Origin: Plecoglossus altivelis
Taxonomy: Eukaryota; Chordata; Actinopteri; Osmeriformes; Plecoglossidae
DNA length: 64,000 nt
Assembly: GCA_036571765.1 (NCBI GenBank)
Contig: BROE01000001.1
Location: 10,990,288 to 11,054,287 of the forward strand
Direction: 5' to 3'
Part shown: positions 14,201-29,470 of the stretch, in pieces
Position numbering within the stretch: the first letter of the stretch is position 1
Layout: each line of letters starts with the position of its first letter
Notes under the pieces: model-generated
Seen by the model: only the letters and a program-made list of their open reading frames with translations
What the model was told of the DNA's origin: nothing
Databases searched by the model: none
Program-made: the position numbers and the translations under genes

Positions 14201-17200
14201 TTCTGCGCTGCTACACGACGGGCGGTCGCACTTCGTCAACAGTGGCGCAACTAGCTAGCTAGCGACAGGCTAACAATAATTCCAAGTTACAGGCTGTTAC
14301 ATTAGCTCAAGCCAAGTGGGTCCTGTTATCGGCCGTTTGACCACCACAAGTATTACAGAGCCGCTACAAACGAGTGACCTCAGGGTATGGCTTGGTCGTT
14401 TTTCTAAACATTTTGTAAACCTTTAGAAACTTTTTTTCCTAACTTAAACAAATATCGTTTTGATGTTATATTTGTTTAACATGTACAAACCTTGAGTAGA
14501 AAATATTTTTTAGACGGTACTGGAACAGTGTAGAAAAAGTTAGTGGCGAGCCTTGGATAAAAAGGGTCAAAGATTTTACCGCCTCAAGGCCCTGGGTTTT
14601 GACAGCAGAAGATCCATTAACATGACACTTGTAATGTCCTCTGCCCACCCCAATAAACAGTCATTTCTAACTACAGTCATTCTGTCTTTGTTGATTGTCC
14701 ATCACCTCGGACAACACCTTGGAGATCTGATTGAAACCTTGTCATCGTAACGGCAGGCAATTTAAAAGCCATCCAAATCTGTAGGTTACCATGTCCTTGT
14801 ATGGTGGGTTATATCACCATAAAACCAAACCACATTAACTCTTATTAGCAGTATTATAATAGTTATCATATCTATTTTGAATACAGAATCTACTTAAATG
14901 TATTTTAAATATAGAAAAGTTCAACACTGCTTTCAAAATCTGAGGTCTGTAGGAGAGGATGCCTTCACAACTACAAATGTACAATGTTGTGTTGGTCGGA
15001 CGTCAGCAACTGTGAAATGTGAATGGAATGGTGAGAGAGACAGCTAACTGAAGCATGAATTATGTGAGGAGCCAAAGATTTTTTTCTTTCTTAATGAGAC
15101 TGTTTTACATAGCACCTCTGTATCTTGTCCAAACGACTGCCACGTGCAAGGCTTGGAGTAGGCTACAGAGAACAGCAGACTGAATTCAGATCTAACTGCT
15201 AATGAAATCTGACAACAGTGGCACAATCCAAATCACCCAATTCCTCATGAAAAATGATTCTGTTAATATCCTTGCCATTTAATTCCAGTTCATTATTTAC
15301 TTGGATGATCTGGTGGGTAGCACACCCTCTGGGATGTAGATTGTCACTTCAAGGAAAATAAGAAGGTGAGATTTTTGGATGCGGTCACATGGTCTTTGAT
15401 GGCACTTGTGTTTTTGTCTTCTTCCCTGTACCGAAACAAGGTTAAATGTGCATGAAAGATAACAACATTTGGATCAGAGAGGTCGATCAAAGTCATGTCC
15501 CAACAGGGCCACCGTGCTCTCATCCATTTTTGATGGTGGATGATTGCCTTTCACTTTAGTACAATGAAATGGTAAATTACTTTGTATAGTACTGTCCCAG
15601 TAATGGTTTGCAACAATGCTTTTCTGAAGCAGGTCTGACAACAAATTGTTAACTGGTGATCTTAACCACGAAAGAGCCTTCTCATCCTCCACTAGCATGG
15701 GATGAAAAAATCCATAACCAAACAATGCTTGCACCACCAAAAAGTTACCTTAATAAAGCTATGAATACTGATCGCTTTATTTAAAACTTTAAGTAAAAAT
15801 AACAGTTTATGGTTCGCTAACAAACCTTTTTATTGGTCTGACATTAGCTAGATTTTGTATATATGTCCTCTTCACTTAACAATTTTTTATGGTAAATTAC
15901 CATTTTACAGACACTTTGTTAAATAATGAAAAAGTGAAAAAGAACAGAAGCGGTATTCCACTTCCCAAAATGAAATGTGTCTGTATTATGTAAATTTTGT
16001 AGAACTTGAAGGTTTCAACATTTCCAAACGTAGTGAAACCACGTTGGTATGCCATATGTAAATGTCATACCTGTGAGATATTCCGGGTCGGGTACTGGGT
16101 CGGACAGCTCCTCGTGGCACTGAGCCTCGGTTGGCACGGACGCCACCACCATGCCATCTGGGAGCTGCTGCTCAACGCCGCGAGCAAAGTTCTTCTGCCT
16201 GGATTAGGGATGAGACAACAGCCTATTTAGAGACACCATTACTCACACATCTAACAAGACCTTATGGAGGAACGGAAGGAGGGAGAAGACACACTGTCAG
16301 TCATGAGAACATAACAAAGCGGACGAAGACTCGCTACTCGCACCATAATGCAGCCTTCTGGTTTTGATGCTAGACGTTTCCGCGGGTTAGCGCTTTAGCT
16401 TGTATAAGGAATAAAAAGTACTGTACATCACACACATCTTATTCTGTGATTCTTCTCCACTGACCCATCTGATCTGATGTACCTATGTAACAATATTAAG
16501 ACTCTCCCTGGTAACAACTTCACTGGTGTATTCTTCCGCATTCACTCCAAGTTTTCCTCTAAAATGTTCAATTGCAAAGTCTGAATAGGTTTTCTACATA
16601 AAAGACAAATTGTGTGAATGAGAAAACATGAAAGAAAATGTAGATTACTCCACGTATTCTTTATCAGACCATTCATTCCTTAATCAATTCTTTAAAATAT
16701 AGTGGGAAAAGGTACTGTAATTCCTTTCAAATGAAAGAGGGTAAGATAAAACAGTCTGAAAAAATCATGGCAATAAAATCTTAACCTTGTTTTTCAGCCA
16801 ACGGTGCAGTAGTAGGCATCAATTGTGTCACGATTCAGTAGGTTAGAGTGGGATACTAACAAAACATAAAAATGCATCTAGTGCAATAAGGCCCATAAAA
16901 ATGCTGTAACGTTCCTGTGGAGTGCTCAATGTCCAAGCAATGACTACTGTGACTTGGATACCATTTAGGGCTTGATTGAATGGTGCAATATGCCTGTCCA
17001 ATTGTGTATAAATGATCTGAAATGGTATCCTTTAGTAAAGGCACAGAGCAATATACAACCTGACCTACTGGAACAGGTTGAACAAAAAGGTACTGACAAG
17101 ATTTAGCTCCCAAGTTCTTTTGGCAGACAATTACATATGTTTTAAACAATGAGTACCTTCAGATGTCATCAAATCACACACATTAGAGACATCATGTCTA

Positions 17201-20200
17201 AATATGCTCAGTTGTTCTCTGTAGGAAAATCTGACGTTCAGAGATGTGAATCAAACTGTTAGAAGGTACGCATGCAAGTGTTTTAGTACACTGATCAGCA
17301 AGAAGTGATAATTTGCCATGTGGATAATGCATAGTGAGATGTTAACTCAATACACACATCATTTAATCAACACCTGCTACCCCTTTAATGTGTGATTTCA
17401 ATAGAATTGCATCTTTTAAATGCATCAGTGTACCAAATATCTGAGGGAAAAAATGGTTTAACCCTATGCTATTTGAAATAATATACTTCATATGGGTTAT
17501 GTAATTGATCATATTGATTAAGCAACTGGTGAAATGGACTTGGAGGGAAGAATGTACATACTTCTACAGCACTAGCTAGTTGTTTCCACCGTGTAATATC
17601 TTCAATCTGACTTGGACAGAAATGACATATTTTAATTAACTGAGTAGATAAAGGTGTCCCCTATGGGTGGTACAAGGAAACACCCAACCAAGCAGTTTGG
17701 GAGTGTAGCCCTAATCATGATCCCAAGCAGCCATAATGAGAACAAAGGGCACTAAAATATTCATTAAAACCTGCTCTGAGCATGTTGTGTGAAGAAGTGA
17801 GAGAGCAAGGCAATGACTTGGAGCCAAAGTGGGAGAATAACGAGTTGAGGTTAGCTTCTTAACTCTCATTATTCTAATGGAGTCGCTGAGAAGAGATCGA
17901 CCAGTGGGACATCGCATAGCTGAGTCTCCCCCGACATACGGCAATCTAAGCTGGGATCCTTTTGAGATCTTATCTCCCTTTATACACGTCAGGCTCTGGG
18001 AGGGTATAAGCTCTCCTCCCTCAAACATTGTGTGATGCCTTTTGCGTGCCTCTAGTCAGCGGGAGGGAAAGGAACAACAACAAATATATATATATATTTT
18101 TATAACAGAAACGGAAACTTACAAAAATCAGAAAAAGTAATTATGAAACGAAGATTGAAATCCAACCTAGAGGAATCCCAAACTCTTTCCTGTTTATTTT
18201 TTTGGAGGGGGGAAGTATGGAGAGTTTCAGAGCTCACAAGCATGAAAGCAATGCCTTGGGCCCTGTGTGGAGTGAATCAGACATGGCACAGTGGCACAGC
18301 CTGAAGCCTGGCTATCCAGTAGACAAGACCCCCACTGTGTGTACAGTATACAGGCATGCCTCATCTTAGGCCAGCAAACTGTCTGTGGAGAGCCAGTGGG
18401 CACCTGCACACACCACTAGCTCTCTCCTTTCATTTCCCAAATTCTTTTATTTCTCCAGCCAGACTATGTAGGAATGTCACTTTTTTGGGGGGGGGGGGTT
18501 ACCAGACAATTTGGACTTGGAGAGAACGTTCGTGTTTGTCAGGTTTGAAGGTGTGTGTGTACCTTCAGGTATGCATGTGCATGTTTGTGTGAGATGACAA
18601 CATGTCTGTACTAGACCAATGCAAGATGTCCAGATGGCTTTTATAATGCTATGTTCAATCTATTTCAGTGGCGCGTGCCCTTGTCTATGATGTCACAGTT
18701 TCAGTTGATGGGTTCCTGCAGCTTCATAAACATTATGTTAATGATTACACTGTATTAAAATGTGATCTCCTTGCCTTTCAGAAGTTGGCTGTCAAAGACT
18801 GAGACAGATGCTTTGTGGCACCGCGAAACTGTGGGGTGGGACTTTTGAAGTTGAGCCAGTGAAACTCCAACCATGAGACTGGTGTGGGTTTGAAACGGAA
18901 TAATAAAGCTTTATTCCCTTGCTTTTTTCCAGGAAAAGATTTTGAGGACATCTCTTATGGTGCCTCTCTTTGTAAATCATGCAAGAGCCACACAAGGCCA
19001 ACTCCTCTCAATAGATTATCTGTAGATGGCTTCAGTATTATTATGGATGGACTGTGTTCCTCCCGCACTTAATTTAAATGGAAGCCCCAATAACGTGACC
19101 GCTTTTCTTCTCACAGTATTGCTCTGTATATCATTGAGGTTATACAGTATGTAACCTGAAAAGCTGTGTTTGGAGTTTAATTTACTGAAACACCAGCAGC
19201 AACATCTATTTCCCTGAGTTATCTCTCTAGTGCACTGCATTTATCAACATTTTATTTGTTTTCAAATGAATTGTCACATCTGAGTTGCATTCCCCCTGTT
19301 AAAGAATCCAAGGTGCACAGCAGGGCTACAATTGTGCATCTCTTTTGTTCACAGCAAATCCAAAGTTTCATCTGCTCCAATTAATTCCCATTACACCATA
19401 CTGGCTCCTGGTCACTTTTAATTCACTCCTTGCCATCTTCTGTAATTAGGGCTTGCATTAGCCAAAGCTCCCGAAAGAGTCTCTCTCTACTGCCGGTGTC
19501 TGGAGAGCACAGGAGCATTTGCGCTTTTCAAAGTCTGCCTCAAACTCCTGACTCACTGCTGGTGCTTTCAAATGAGATCAGAGCATTTGAGATTTAGCTG
19601 CTTGATGATATTAACTTTCCTCGTTCGCCTTCCTCCGCCACTCATGTGACGTATTGTAAGTGGATGAACTGCCTCTGGCTACAGGATCCATGCACAGCAA
19701 AATTAGATTTCAGGACCAGCAGATCATTTTCCTGACCTTCTGACTTCCTGACTGTAGCGGAAAGCATGAGTGGCCGCTGGTAATTAAACTGCCTTCAAAG
19801 CATTCTGCCATCGGACTCCATAAACATCAAAACTGGACTGTGCATCTCCTTAGATCTTAAATATACCCAAGAAATGATCCGAAATTTCGTAAGTACAATA
19901 AGCTAATGATCAGGCGCGTAACCTTGGGATTTGACACGGGAGTACAGCCATCAGACATGCAGTCGACAGGGAACCCAAGTGTCTTGAATCAGCAGGACAA
20001 AAAGGACTGAATTTACCTGAATGTAGCCTTGAGGATTTGTCCTGAGGTAATCTCTTTTGTGTGGTTGTTGTAGCCATAGAACAGGTCCCCGAACACCGTC
20101 TGATTGGCTGGAATGTCAGCAGTCTCTCCACAGTCCAGCCCCTCAGTGCAAGCCTCAGACAAAGGCTGGCACGATCGACCGTCCTGGCCCCGCTTGTAAT

Positions 20201-23200
20201 CTTCAATACAGCTACAACATCAACCACAAAACAAGGCAAGTGATGACGGAGTTCAAGGTGTCATGCCACACAATGGAGGCAGTGAAATGTGTATTAAACA
20301 CATTCCAACATGACCTTTTCCAGAGAGCCAGTGCACAATGTTTCAATAGCCTCACAGCATTATGTAAACATTCCTTTACAGTAGCTAACTGTCAGTAACA
20401 GGGCTTCTTCACCATAACCAGGATAATGGTCCACAGGTTACGAAAATGCAATTTTTCCAAGAATAGTTTACCGAGATGAAAAAACAGACCGTGCTGCGTT
20501 TTTTGTACAATAAATTCATTGTTATTAATTCCATTCAACAAACACACAAAAAAAATACTTTCCCGAACAAAAAAAACGGAATAATCCAAACTGTTCTCTC
20601 GAGATTCTTTCATATTTATGACATTTTGACATTCTAGAGTCTAGTGTGCTCTGTAAAATGTATCAAAGAATGAGGAGAGAGAAAGGAGCATCCGCGGACA
20701 AGAAAAAGTATCTCTCTTCCTGATGACAGTGATCTACAAGAAACTGTCATGGTACGAGACCAGAAACTGTATGTCTTGTCTTCAGCACTCCGCATGCACA
20801 CTTCCTTATGCTGGTAAGCGTTCTCCTGTCATATTATCATGTTTCATTTCAAAGAATTAACCCCATCTCAACACCTGAAGTCAGTCAGACTTTTTTTTTG
20901 TTCTTTCTCTTCTACATCAAGGAATGACTTTACACTGTAGCAAAGGTCAAAATGTTCTTTTCAGGACTCAATCGCTTTGAGACGGAGACAACTGGCTCTG
21001 ACTCGCTGATGTCGCCCAGCACTGACATTTAAGACACACTGATGTGTAATGTGTTTCTCTCCTCTGCCACCACACTGTGTAATCAGCACAAAGGCCAGTC
21101 CTGGATGATGCATGTACTGAGGGGAACAATATAAGCCACGTAATGGCAAGACGGCCTCATTAGCATTCTATGCACAAACTCTTGAATAGAATAAAAGTAG
21201 TTTTGGCTCAGTACAAAAAGTGTCAACAGTATTGCAAACTCAATGTATTTGTCGACAGTAATTAACTTCCTTGGCGTGCTATATTTGTCTTTGACTGAAG
21301 GTTAAACTAACAATTTGCAAAGAGGCAAAGGAATCCACACGCGGTGCAATATCTTTGTTCGATGATCACAGATCCTTAGCGGCTTTGATACTTCTGCCAA
21401 GAAGGAACCTGATCTGCTGTCTTCTTACCCACAGAACATCTGGATGTTGTAGAGAGTGGGGTCTTCCTCAAGGGGGGCCAGTTGCTGGAGACACAGTTGC
21501 TCGCAGCCTCCATTGAAGCCATCAGAGCAGTCAATGCCAATGTGGTGGTCGTAACATCCTGTTCCATCCTTCATGGGGCTCAGTCCAGGAGGGCACTAAG
21601 AGTTGATTGCAAAGATGTTTCACTCAGTAAAGTAAAAATGTACATTTGATCCCTCACAATGTGCCGGTTTGTAGTAAATGATACAATACTGTGCATAATC
21701 AGGTAGTTTATACAGTATGAACTTAGCAGCATGTATCATCAGTGTCAACAGTAAGAAATAAATGATTACCAACATATCTGTATCCCTATTCTGTATATTA
21801 AGAAAATAATCAAATAAATATGGATTTTTGTAAGGCATAATTTATCATCACAGTGCTTCAAAGACTTTGCGTGAAGTATGTTAATATAATATCTATTGTA
21901 TATATTTTTTTAAGTTTACATTCAAGGAGGCATGCAGGACTCAACACCGGCTGTCTGGTTACTCCCCCATGTTTCCCAAAGCAATCTTTCATAGGCCTAG
22001 GAAGCCAAATTCACATGTTGTAGTCTGTCAACCTTCTGCTTCAAAGCATGCTTTGATGGGGTGATTCTTAACAAGGAACCACGGCTTCTAAAAACAAGGG
22101 GATATACTGAGTTCGCCTCCGAGCGATAAGGCAGCAATTTGTCAAAGTGTACGAATTCTCAATTCCTTATGTATTGATCAGCATACCATGGCATCCAAGC
22201 GCTTGCTATGTAGGGCAGGTTAACAAGAATCCTGAGGACATTTGAACTGCTGTGTTTGTTTGCGGCAAAGGTTTGTTTCAATCTAATGATTGTGTCAGTT
22301 TATTAAATATGTAAATATTTTACAAGCTGTTCCAGCGTGAAACATCTAAGACACGTCTTTGCACTGCTATATACATAGTTCATGATGACCCAAGATGTGG
22401 CCAAGGAATGACTGGGATATTCCAAACTTAAAAATGAGACATTCTGTTGCAGCACAGGGGTGAATTGGGAATACATGAAATATGAATTGGACCATCCTCA
22501 GTGCAAACACACAGCATCAAGCCAAGTACATCTTACGTAAGTGGAGGTGGTGTTCGGTGTATCAGCGCCTAGACACATGCTGTTAGCTAAACATGCTGTT
22601 ACATAAACTGGTTTCTTTTTCTAACTCGTGACCGGTCAATTCTGTCAATTCGCTAGCAGCTTTCAAACTAAGTGCAAGGGGTCGGTTTGCAAGCTTGGCT
22701 TTGATCGTGTCGATTGCAATTGATGGAGTCCAGCATCACACCAGGAGGTGCTGGTCTTTTACAAAATGTCCAGTCGTAGTCTGAGTGCATCCAGGGAACA
22801 GGCCCTGCGTTATAACATGAGTCCCCTCTTCTCGTATCGTAGACACATTGCTATTGATTTTGTTGCTTAGCTACAGGCACAGCGACAACTGATTTATCAC
22901 CTGTAATGTAAAGACCATGGTACATTGAATCTCCTAACTCATCTCATGGCACAGACTCTTTAAATCACTGGCTCTGTCTGCAATCGATGGCCGTGTGGAA
23001 ACGTAGGGAGAGCTGAGAGGAATTCATATGTTGATGACCCTTAGTGGTGAACCTTGTGTCTCCATATGACTACTGTAATAGGCCGCTCTTCATACTTTGA
23101 CACACAGGAATCATTTAGAACCATTTCCTTGAAATCCCAAGGACTATAATCAATGTAAATTGAACTGCCACATCCGCCATGATATAGGTATTTGTCCACG

Positions 23201-26200
23201 AATAACGTAATGAGAATGTAGAGTACACAAATATATGTTATACTCTCAGGTACATCATTAGTAATTCATTATCATAGAAAATAAATGATTTTTTTCAATC
23301 AGAATCACCACATCTATAATACACAAATGCTACCATATACCATTTATGATCGGAGACCAGTTTGGGGCTTATATATGAAATTATTAGATTTGTTTACTAA
23401 CTCACCTTATCCTGAAAAAATGTCTTACCATTGTTAAGGATCATAACACTGCTCAGTCTGATAGAATCAGCATAATGATCCAAACCAATAACAACACAAA
23501 GACAATTCTCTTTGAAAGAACAAAATCTAAAGACAAAATAATGGATAGTACTGTCCCTACTAGTGAAATATGTTTATTTAGCGTACACCAGAGAACCATT
23601 GAATCACACAGCCTTTTAATCTTTCTTTCCTAATGGAAATAAATTCCTTGAACCCCGCTGAAGCTTATGGAAATCAGACATATGTGATGTAGTGTATACT
23701 GCAACAAATCCTTCCAAGAGAGCCGGATAAGCTATGCTCGTCTCTGATTTGCCAAAAAGGCATAGTGGGGACAAGAAACAATAGAGAATGATGAGCTAAA
23801 GTTTTCAAGCTGACATAAAAGAAATAATTCTTTTTAGAACATTGTTGGTCACAAGGTTATGAGTGTGATAATGTGTACAACGGTCTACTCGCTATATGAT
23901 TATAATTACAGAGTAGTTCAGAGCAGTACAGTTACAAAAATACACATTCACATGTATATAAAATACACATTCATACAACAAACCAGTATGTGTTTTCTTT
24001 GTTCATGTGAAGCAGTAAATGGCACAGAGATGTGCAGTCCTTTGTGGCACTGTTTCTGTGTTTCGGGAAGTTTTCCGTTAGTTTATCTGGCATTTCCCCA
24101 AGCTGTACACAGAGTGAAAAGGTCATATTTCAAAGGTAGCTTTAGGGATTACAGTAGAGCATTAACATGCCCCCAGCATCTGTACGCCGGGAGACCGCAG
24201 CCACACAGCAGATTTTTGAAAGCGAGGATGGAAGTATATCTTAAATCCACCTAGTGATCCTGGGAGGAAAACACCGGCGCAGGCGGCGTGCTGAGCGCTC
24301 TGCTTTAGGAGTGCACACGCAGAATACCTCAGCCAAGTATCGACTCACAGCTCACCACTGCTTAGTGCCTAAAAATGTGATTTGCGGCAGGACAGGCTGG
24401 GCTGAATGGGGTCTGCACGTTAGTCAATACATCTAGTGACAAAATGCTTTTGCTAGCAGCCTAGGAGCATGTCAAAATCTTGTCCTTAAGCTAACTTCAG
24501 ATATATTTCACAAACAGCACATAACTGCATACATGAGCACTCTTTAGAAATGTCGGTAAGGGTTTCAACAGAGATATGTTATGTTTGGACGAGGGATGGA
24601 ATCTCCCACTGGGTTCATACATATGTACAAACATGGAAAAGGTCAAGACGCATGCTGACTTCAATATTCGTAAGTAAATATTCAACATTTTCAAAAACGG
24701 AATTCAGGCAAATCCAGAGGCTTAAAGTGTAGGATGGCCATCTTTTCCAATCTGGTTCTACGCCATGCAGATGGCAGGGCAGTGTATGCAGTCCTAATCC
24801 ACCCCCATGTAAAATTAGGGCAACACTGTAGGTAAGCATCATTCGCCACACGACAACAAGTTTTAACACGTTTTTTTTTCTTTTTTTGGGGGGGGGGATG
24901 GGCCCCACATCGTCCAGTGTTAATGACATGTCTCAACTGTCAAACAGTGGAAACTTCTGCTTTTTTTCCAGTAGAAAAGAAGGAGCTAATTAATCACATA
25001 ACCATTTGGTGATTATTACACTTTAGCGTTGAAGGCAGACGCATCCTCTCTTCCCTGGAGTGTCATACATCATCGAGGGTCAGACCGCTGAGGCGGCTCA
25101 TGCTAGCAGCAATATTAAACTAAGGACGCCACTGGCAGCATGGACAAGGTGTTAATTGATTAGCGAGAAATCAGGATCTGGGACCAAGCCAGTTTACCAC
25201 CATGATTAGATGGATGAAAGCATCATTTATACACCCCAGTCACAAGGTAATTACAAAATACCACGTAATATATGCAACAGATGGGGGCATTTTGGATGTC
25301 TGGATGAACAAGGGCAGATGCTTAACTGGTAGGATAAAATTGTTGAAGACAGAGGCTCTTTCCTTAGCAGAGTGTTTTCTCATTGTTTGAAAGATGAAGT
25401 TATATGTTGATAGTTGTCTGTTTACATCCCTGTAAGTAATGCACACAGTGGTGTAACATAGTGAAATGAAGCTGGTTGAATTCCCTAGGGTAGACCAGCA
25501 TCAAGAAAAGGAAGAATTTGGTTGTTTGAACTAATACAGATTTAATTAGGAATTGACAACAAAGAATGTGCTTGCCAAAATATTAACAAATGGAAAATGT
25601 TATTTGCATCCGACAACAAATGTAGTAGTCATCTCTATTTATGACAAGGAATATTTTTCAAGCCAAATTAAATTGAATTTCAAAGTTGAACATCACAATG
25701 CTTTTGACTATTAGATGTGAAATATTGGACAGATCAAAAGAAGTGCGCTAAAATTGATGGGAGAAGATTCTACTTGGTAGTGTTCAACCTCTCGCATCTA
25801 TAACAGAGAAAGACCAGACTCAGATTACAAACCCCACTAGCAGATGCATCAAGGCCGACCATCACTGCTGTTTGGTGCATTAGACAAATCATTTCAAATG
25901 GCATAATCAACTACTGGGAAATCGATTTATTTGTCAGGAAAATGTAAGGTTTGTGGTATGTATAAACCCCAGAGAAACAAATGAGGTGGTTTTCTATGCA
26001 TTTGATTCTTAGTAAGCAGCAAAGCCAAGTGGACCCTTACAGCCGTAATTGGATTAGCACAGAAATGGATGCAACTGCTGAGGATGCTTCGACTACCAAG
26101 CTATGAAGGGATTCACAATACTGATGTCAAAGAGGTTCTTTGTAAACAAATGCCAATTCTGAAAGGGAATATTACTTTTTCCCTGGATAATATAATTCAG

Positions 26201-29200
26201 TACATAAAATAACAGCATTTGACTTTGGTTAAAACAGGTTTACTTATAACTGACTTCAATTGGTTAAATTCAGTCCTCGGTAAAAGTATATATACTTGTT
26301 CTGCCCACCAAACCCCAGAGAAAGCGAGGAAGGAGGAACATTCACATGCCATCTGCAGTGTTTCACTGATAAATATATGCTGTGGTACACAGAACGTTTA
26401 TACTCTACATATTAAACAGACTAAAGTAAACGACTTCAATGATTCACTAATCTGTCTTTCTTATGTAGTTGTAGAGGACCAACATTGTGTTGCTTTATTT
26501 TTCCAAGGTGGAAAAGGAAAACTCAGAGCTGTGACAGGCGATAGTCAATAGTCAGCTAATGCAAGCTGGATCGCATTCAAAACACCTACGGTAGTCGAAG
26601 TCTTTCGGTTCATCACAGTTTCTGAAATGCCATTAAACTGTCAAAACACCAATGGTAAACCCATTGGCTGTCTAAAACTACTTTATGCGTTTGGAGAAGA
26701 GAGATGAACCAAAATACGGACAAAGATACTTAGAAACCTGAAAAACGAAGAAAAAACCCCCATTGAGGTGCATGTTTTAAAGGACGCGGAGACAGATGGC
26801 GCATGAAGCAAACGTGGCTGGCTCATTTCATGGCTGCTAAACAGCCTCACGAGGGAGGAGGAGAGAGTGGGGAGACTCCCACCGGCTATACTGACTCACC
26901 ACACATCCACTGGAGTCTAGCTTGCGGTCAGAGATGCAACGGAAATTTCTGCTACAGCCTCCGTTGTCCTTGGTGCAATCTCTCACTGGCCCGAAGGAGT
27001 CCAACAGAACCTCCAGACTATCAAAGGAGGAGGAGATCATCAGCTCCTCTCTGGAAGAGAAAATGTTCATGTTAAAGAAGTTTCTTGCCGTATGGGACTT
27101 GTTGATTCTGTCCAAGAATTTTCCAGTATCTGAATTTGCAGTGACTCAACTTTCCATTGATGAAAGTTGCAATCTCACACATCCGAGAATAAAAACGATA
27201 TATTCAATTAATTATACATTTCTTTGTATCAGAAAAGCAAAACCGTTTCAAAAGTGTCACAAGAGACTACGGCTTTTAAGATGAAGATATTCTTCTTCAA
27301 AGCCATCTGCATTGCCCTACCAACAGTCAATGGTTTTTCAAGGTTGAAATATAAAGATGGGGAAATTGAAATATGAATTAGTAGCTAGCAATGATGAATA
27401 GCATTGCACTGATGTCCTCATTGCCTTTCTTTAAGGATACCAAAAAAATCATGCTGGCAAAATGAAATAATGCAGCACTGATGCACAGAGAACGTTTATA
27501 ATAACACTGCCATGAACCTTGCCTTGGGAGAGGAAATAAATGACCTCTCTTGTTTTGCAAGTTACATTTTTCTACACTGGCACAGACTCCAAATTGCTCT
27601 GCCAGCGCCTAAAACAAATATTTTTATGATTTATGATAATGTTTCATTAACTCTCAAAGTCAGATTGATTTTCCCAGAACAGACTGTTTTATTTTATAAT
27701 TGATCATGAGGTTTTCATGTTGACAAAGAAAGCAAAGGAATTGGTCAGTAATATAATGATGCACTTGATGTACAGTTATAAATGCAGTTGAACATTTCCA
27801 CATACAGACTTTGAACAGAATTAATTTGCATTTCCAAGGCACGCATTTATGTCCAAAGTCTGTAATATTTCAATCTATAACCATCAACACTCAATGATCA
27901 CGACATCTTTTCAATTAAAACTTGCAGGTTTGAATGATCTTATAATAAATGAGATATTTTCAGTAAGAAAAGGTTCTGTGATGGTGTGCACATGGTGTGC
28001 TACCAAGTTAACTAGGCCCTCTGAGAGTATTTTAGCAACAATGACAGTTTAGTGCCAGTGGAATATAAATTCCAGAATCTGAATTGGGGGGGTTTTTTCT
28101 GTTGAGTAAAGAATTGTTTCATTTTTAATGTATTTTATAATATCTACTGCAGCTTTAATTACACAATTTGTTTTGCTGCAAAGGGTCTTTGTTCAGGTTT
28201 GATGGAAAACTGCCATCACATTCTGCCACTAAACACTACCTGCTTATGTTTAAGTGGTCTGTTCATGGTAGCCGTCTATGTCTGAAAGGTGCAATTAATC
28301 CTAACCATCAATTATGGCTATGATCAACATGCATCTAAGCAATAAGAAGGTCATATGTGCTATCAAATTTGGACGGCCAGATTGGTCATTTACTTCAGGC
28401 AACTGGCAGTGATCGTTTACTGTCCTGTTTTATCCACCCTGTAATTTGCTTTGCATTAGACTTTATTTGTTTAAAAAGTTTGGTTTGATAAAGGGAAAAC
28501 TCCACTCACTGATCTCGCTTTTTAATCTTCCAATTGCCTACAGGCTTCTCACATCCCCGTACTGTATGAATGTCAGAACACAACTAGCTTACTGCCATTT
28601 ACAGAATCGCTTTAGTAATTATTGTGTTCTCACAATAATGTGACAACTTTACAATGATATATATGCTTTTAAAGTGCAATTAAAGGTTTATATTACAAAG
28701 TTAGAAGTTGGGAGTAATTTGTGGAGCTTTTGTGTTGGCATGTAAAGCAATTTTAATTTTTTTTATTGGTGCCAGTGATTCTGTTAGACTCGAAAACAGG
28801 TTTTCAGAAAGACTTTTGTACAACAGGTGTAAAACAGATGGTGAGAAGAAATTCTTACTTTTAAGTTGTGAATCTTTGAAACCTGATCTAAGCTGGTAGA
28901 CCACAGACAGCTCACAGATATGGTCGTGACTCACAAAGAGTGAGAAAAAGAAATCTAAATGTCTGAAGATTAGTCAAGTTCTAGGGAAAAAAATACAAAT
29001 GAATCATATGGAAATCTGCCCTTTTAGTAATGAAATTCAAACTCTTCCAGCAAAGTCATCCTCCAACTAATATTACATCCAACCTTCGGAACCGTATAAA
29101 ACCCTTTATAACTGAAACTGATCACTTTTGAACTCCACGCATGGAATGACCTACTGAATGACACTTTGGGTTGGCACCTTTAATGCGGTGTACAACTGTG

Positions 29201-29429
29201 CATAACTGTAACCATCATTGTAGAAATGGTGCCGACTGGGCATGAGCTAAGTTAACTAATGTTTTAAGAGGTTATATTTTATTTCACCTATTATGTATAA
29301 AATGTCCTGTGAATCAGAATTCATTGATTACAATTAGCAGGAATTATTATCAATGCAACATCTGATGGATTACAGCCTAAAAGGCTTGAGCTTTGTTACA
29401 ATCATTGTCCAACTTTGTAAACTAATACC

Positions 29430-29470
<41 letters not shown>

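Larger units (their letters stand above)
6892..16070 (-). other. Intron 14
   Basis: 9.2 kb, the largest complete intron. It holds a GA-rich tract (7518-7680), a TAAT-rich stretch near 10.1 kb that looks like a conserved element, and a retrotransposon-type tail (13621-13815). Otherwise it is unique-looking AT-rich sequence. The open frames near 8.8 kb, 12.9 kb and 13.9 kb have no recognisable domain. Confidence 0.8.

Noticed and set aside
23859..24254. 131-codon plus-strand open frame in intron 11
   Set aside because: No recognisable domain, no conserved motif, and an ordinary AT-rich intron context.
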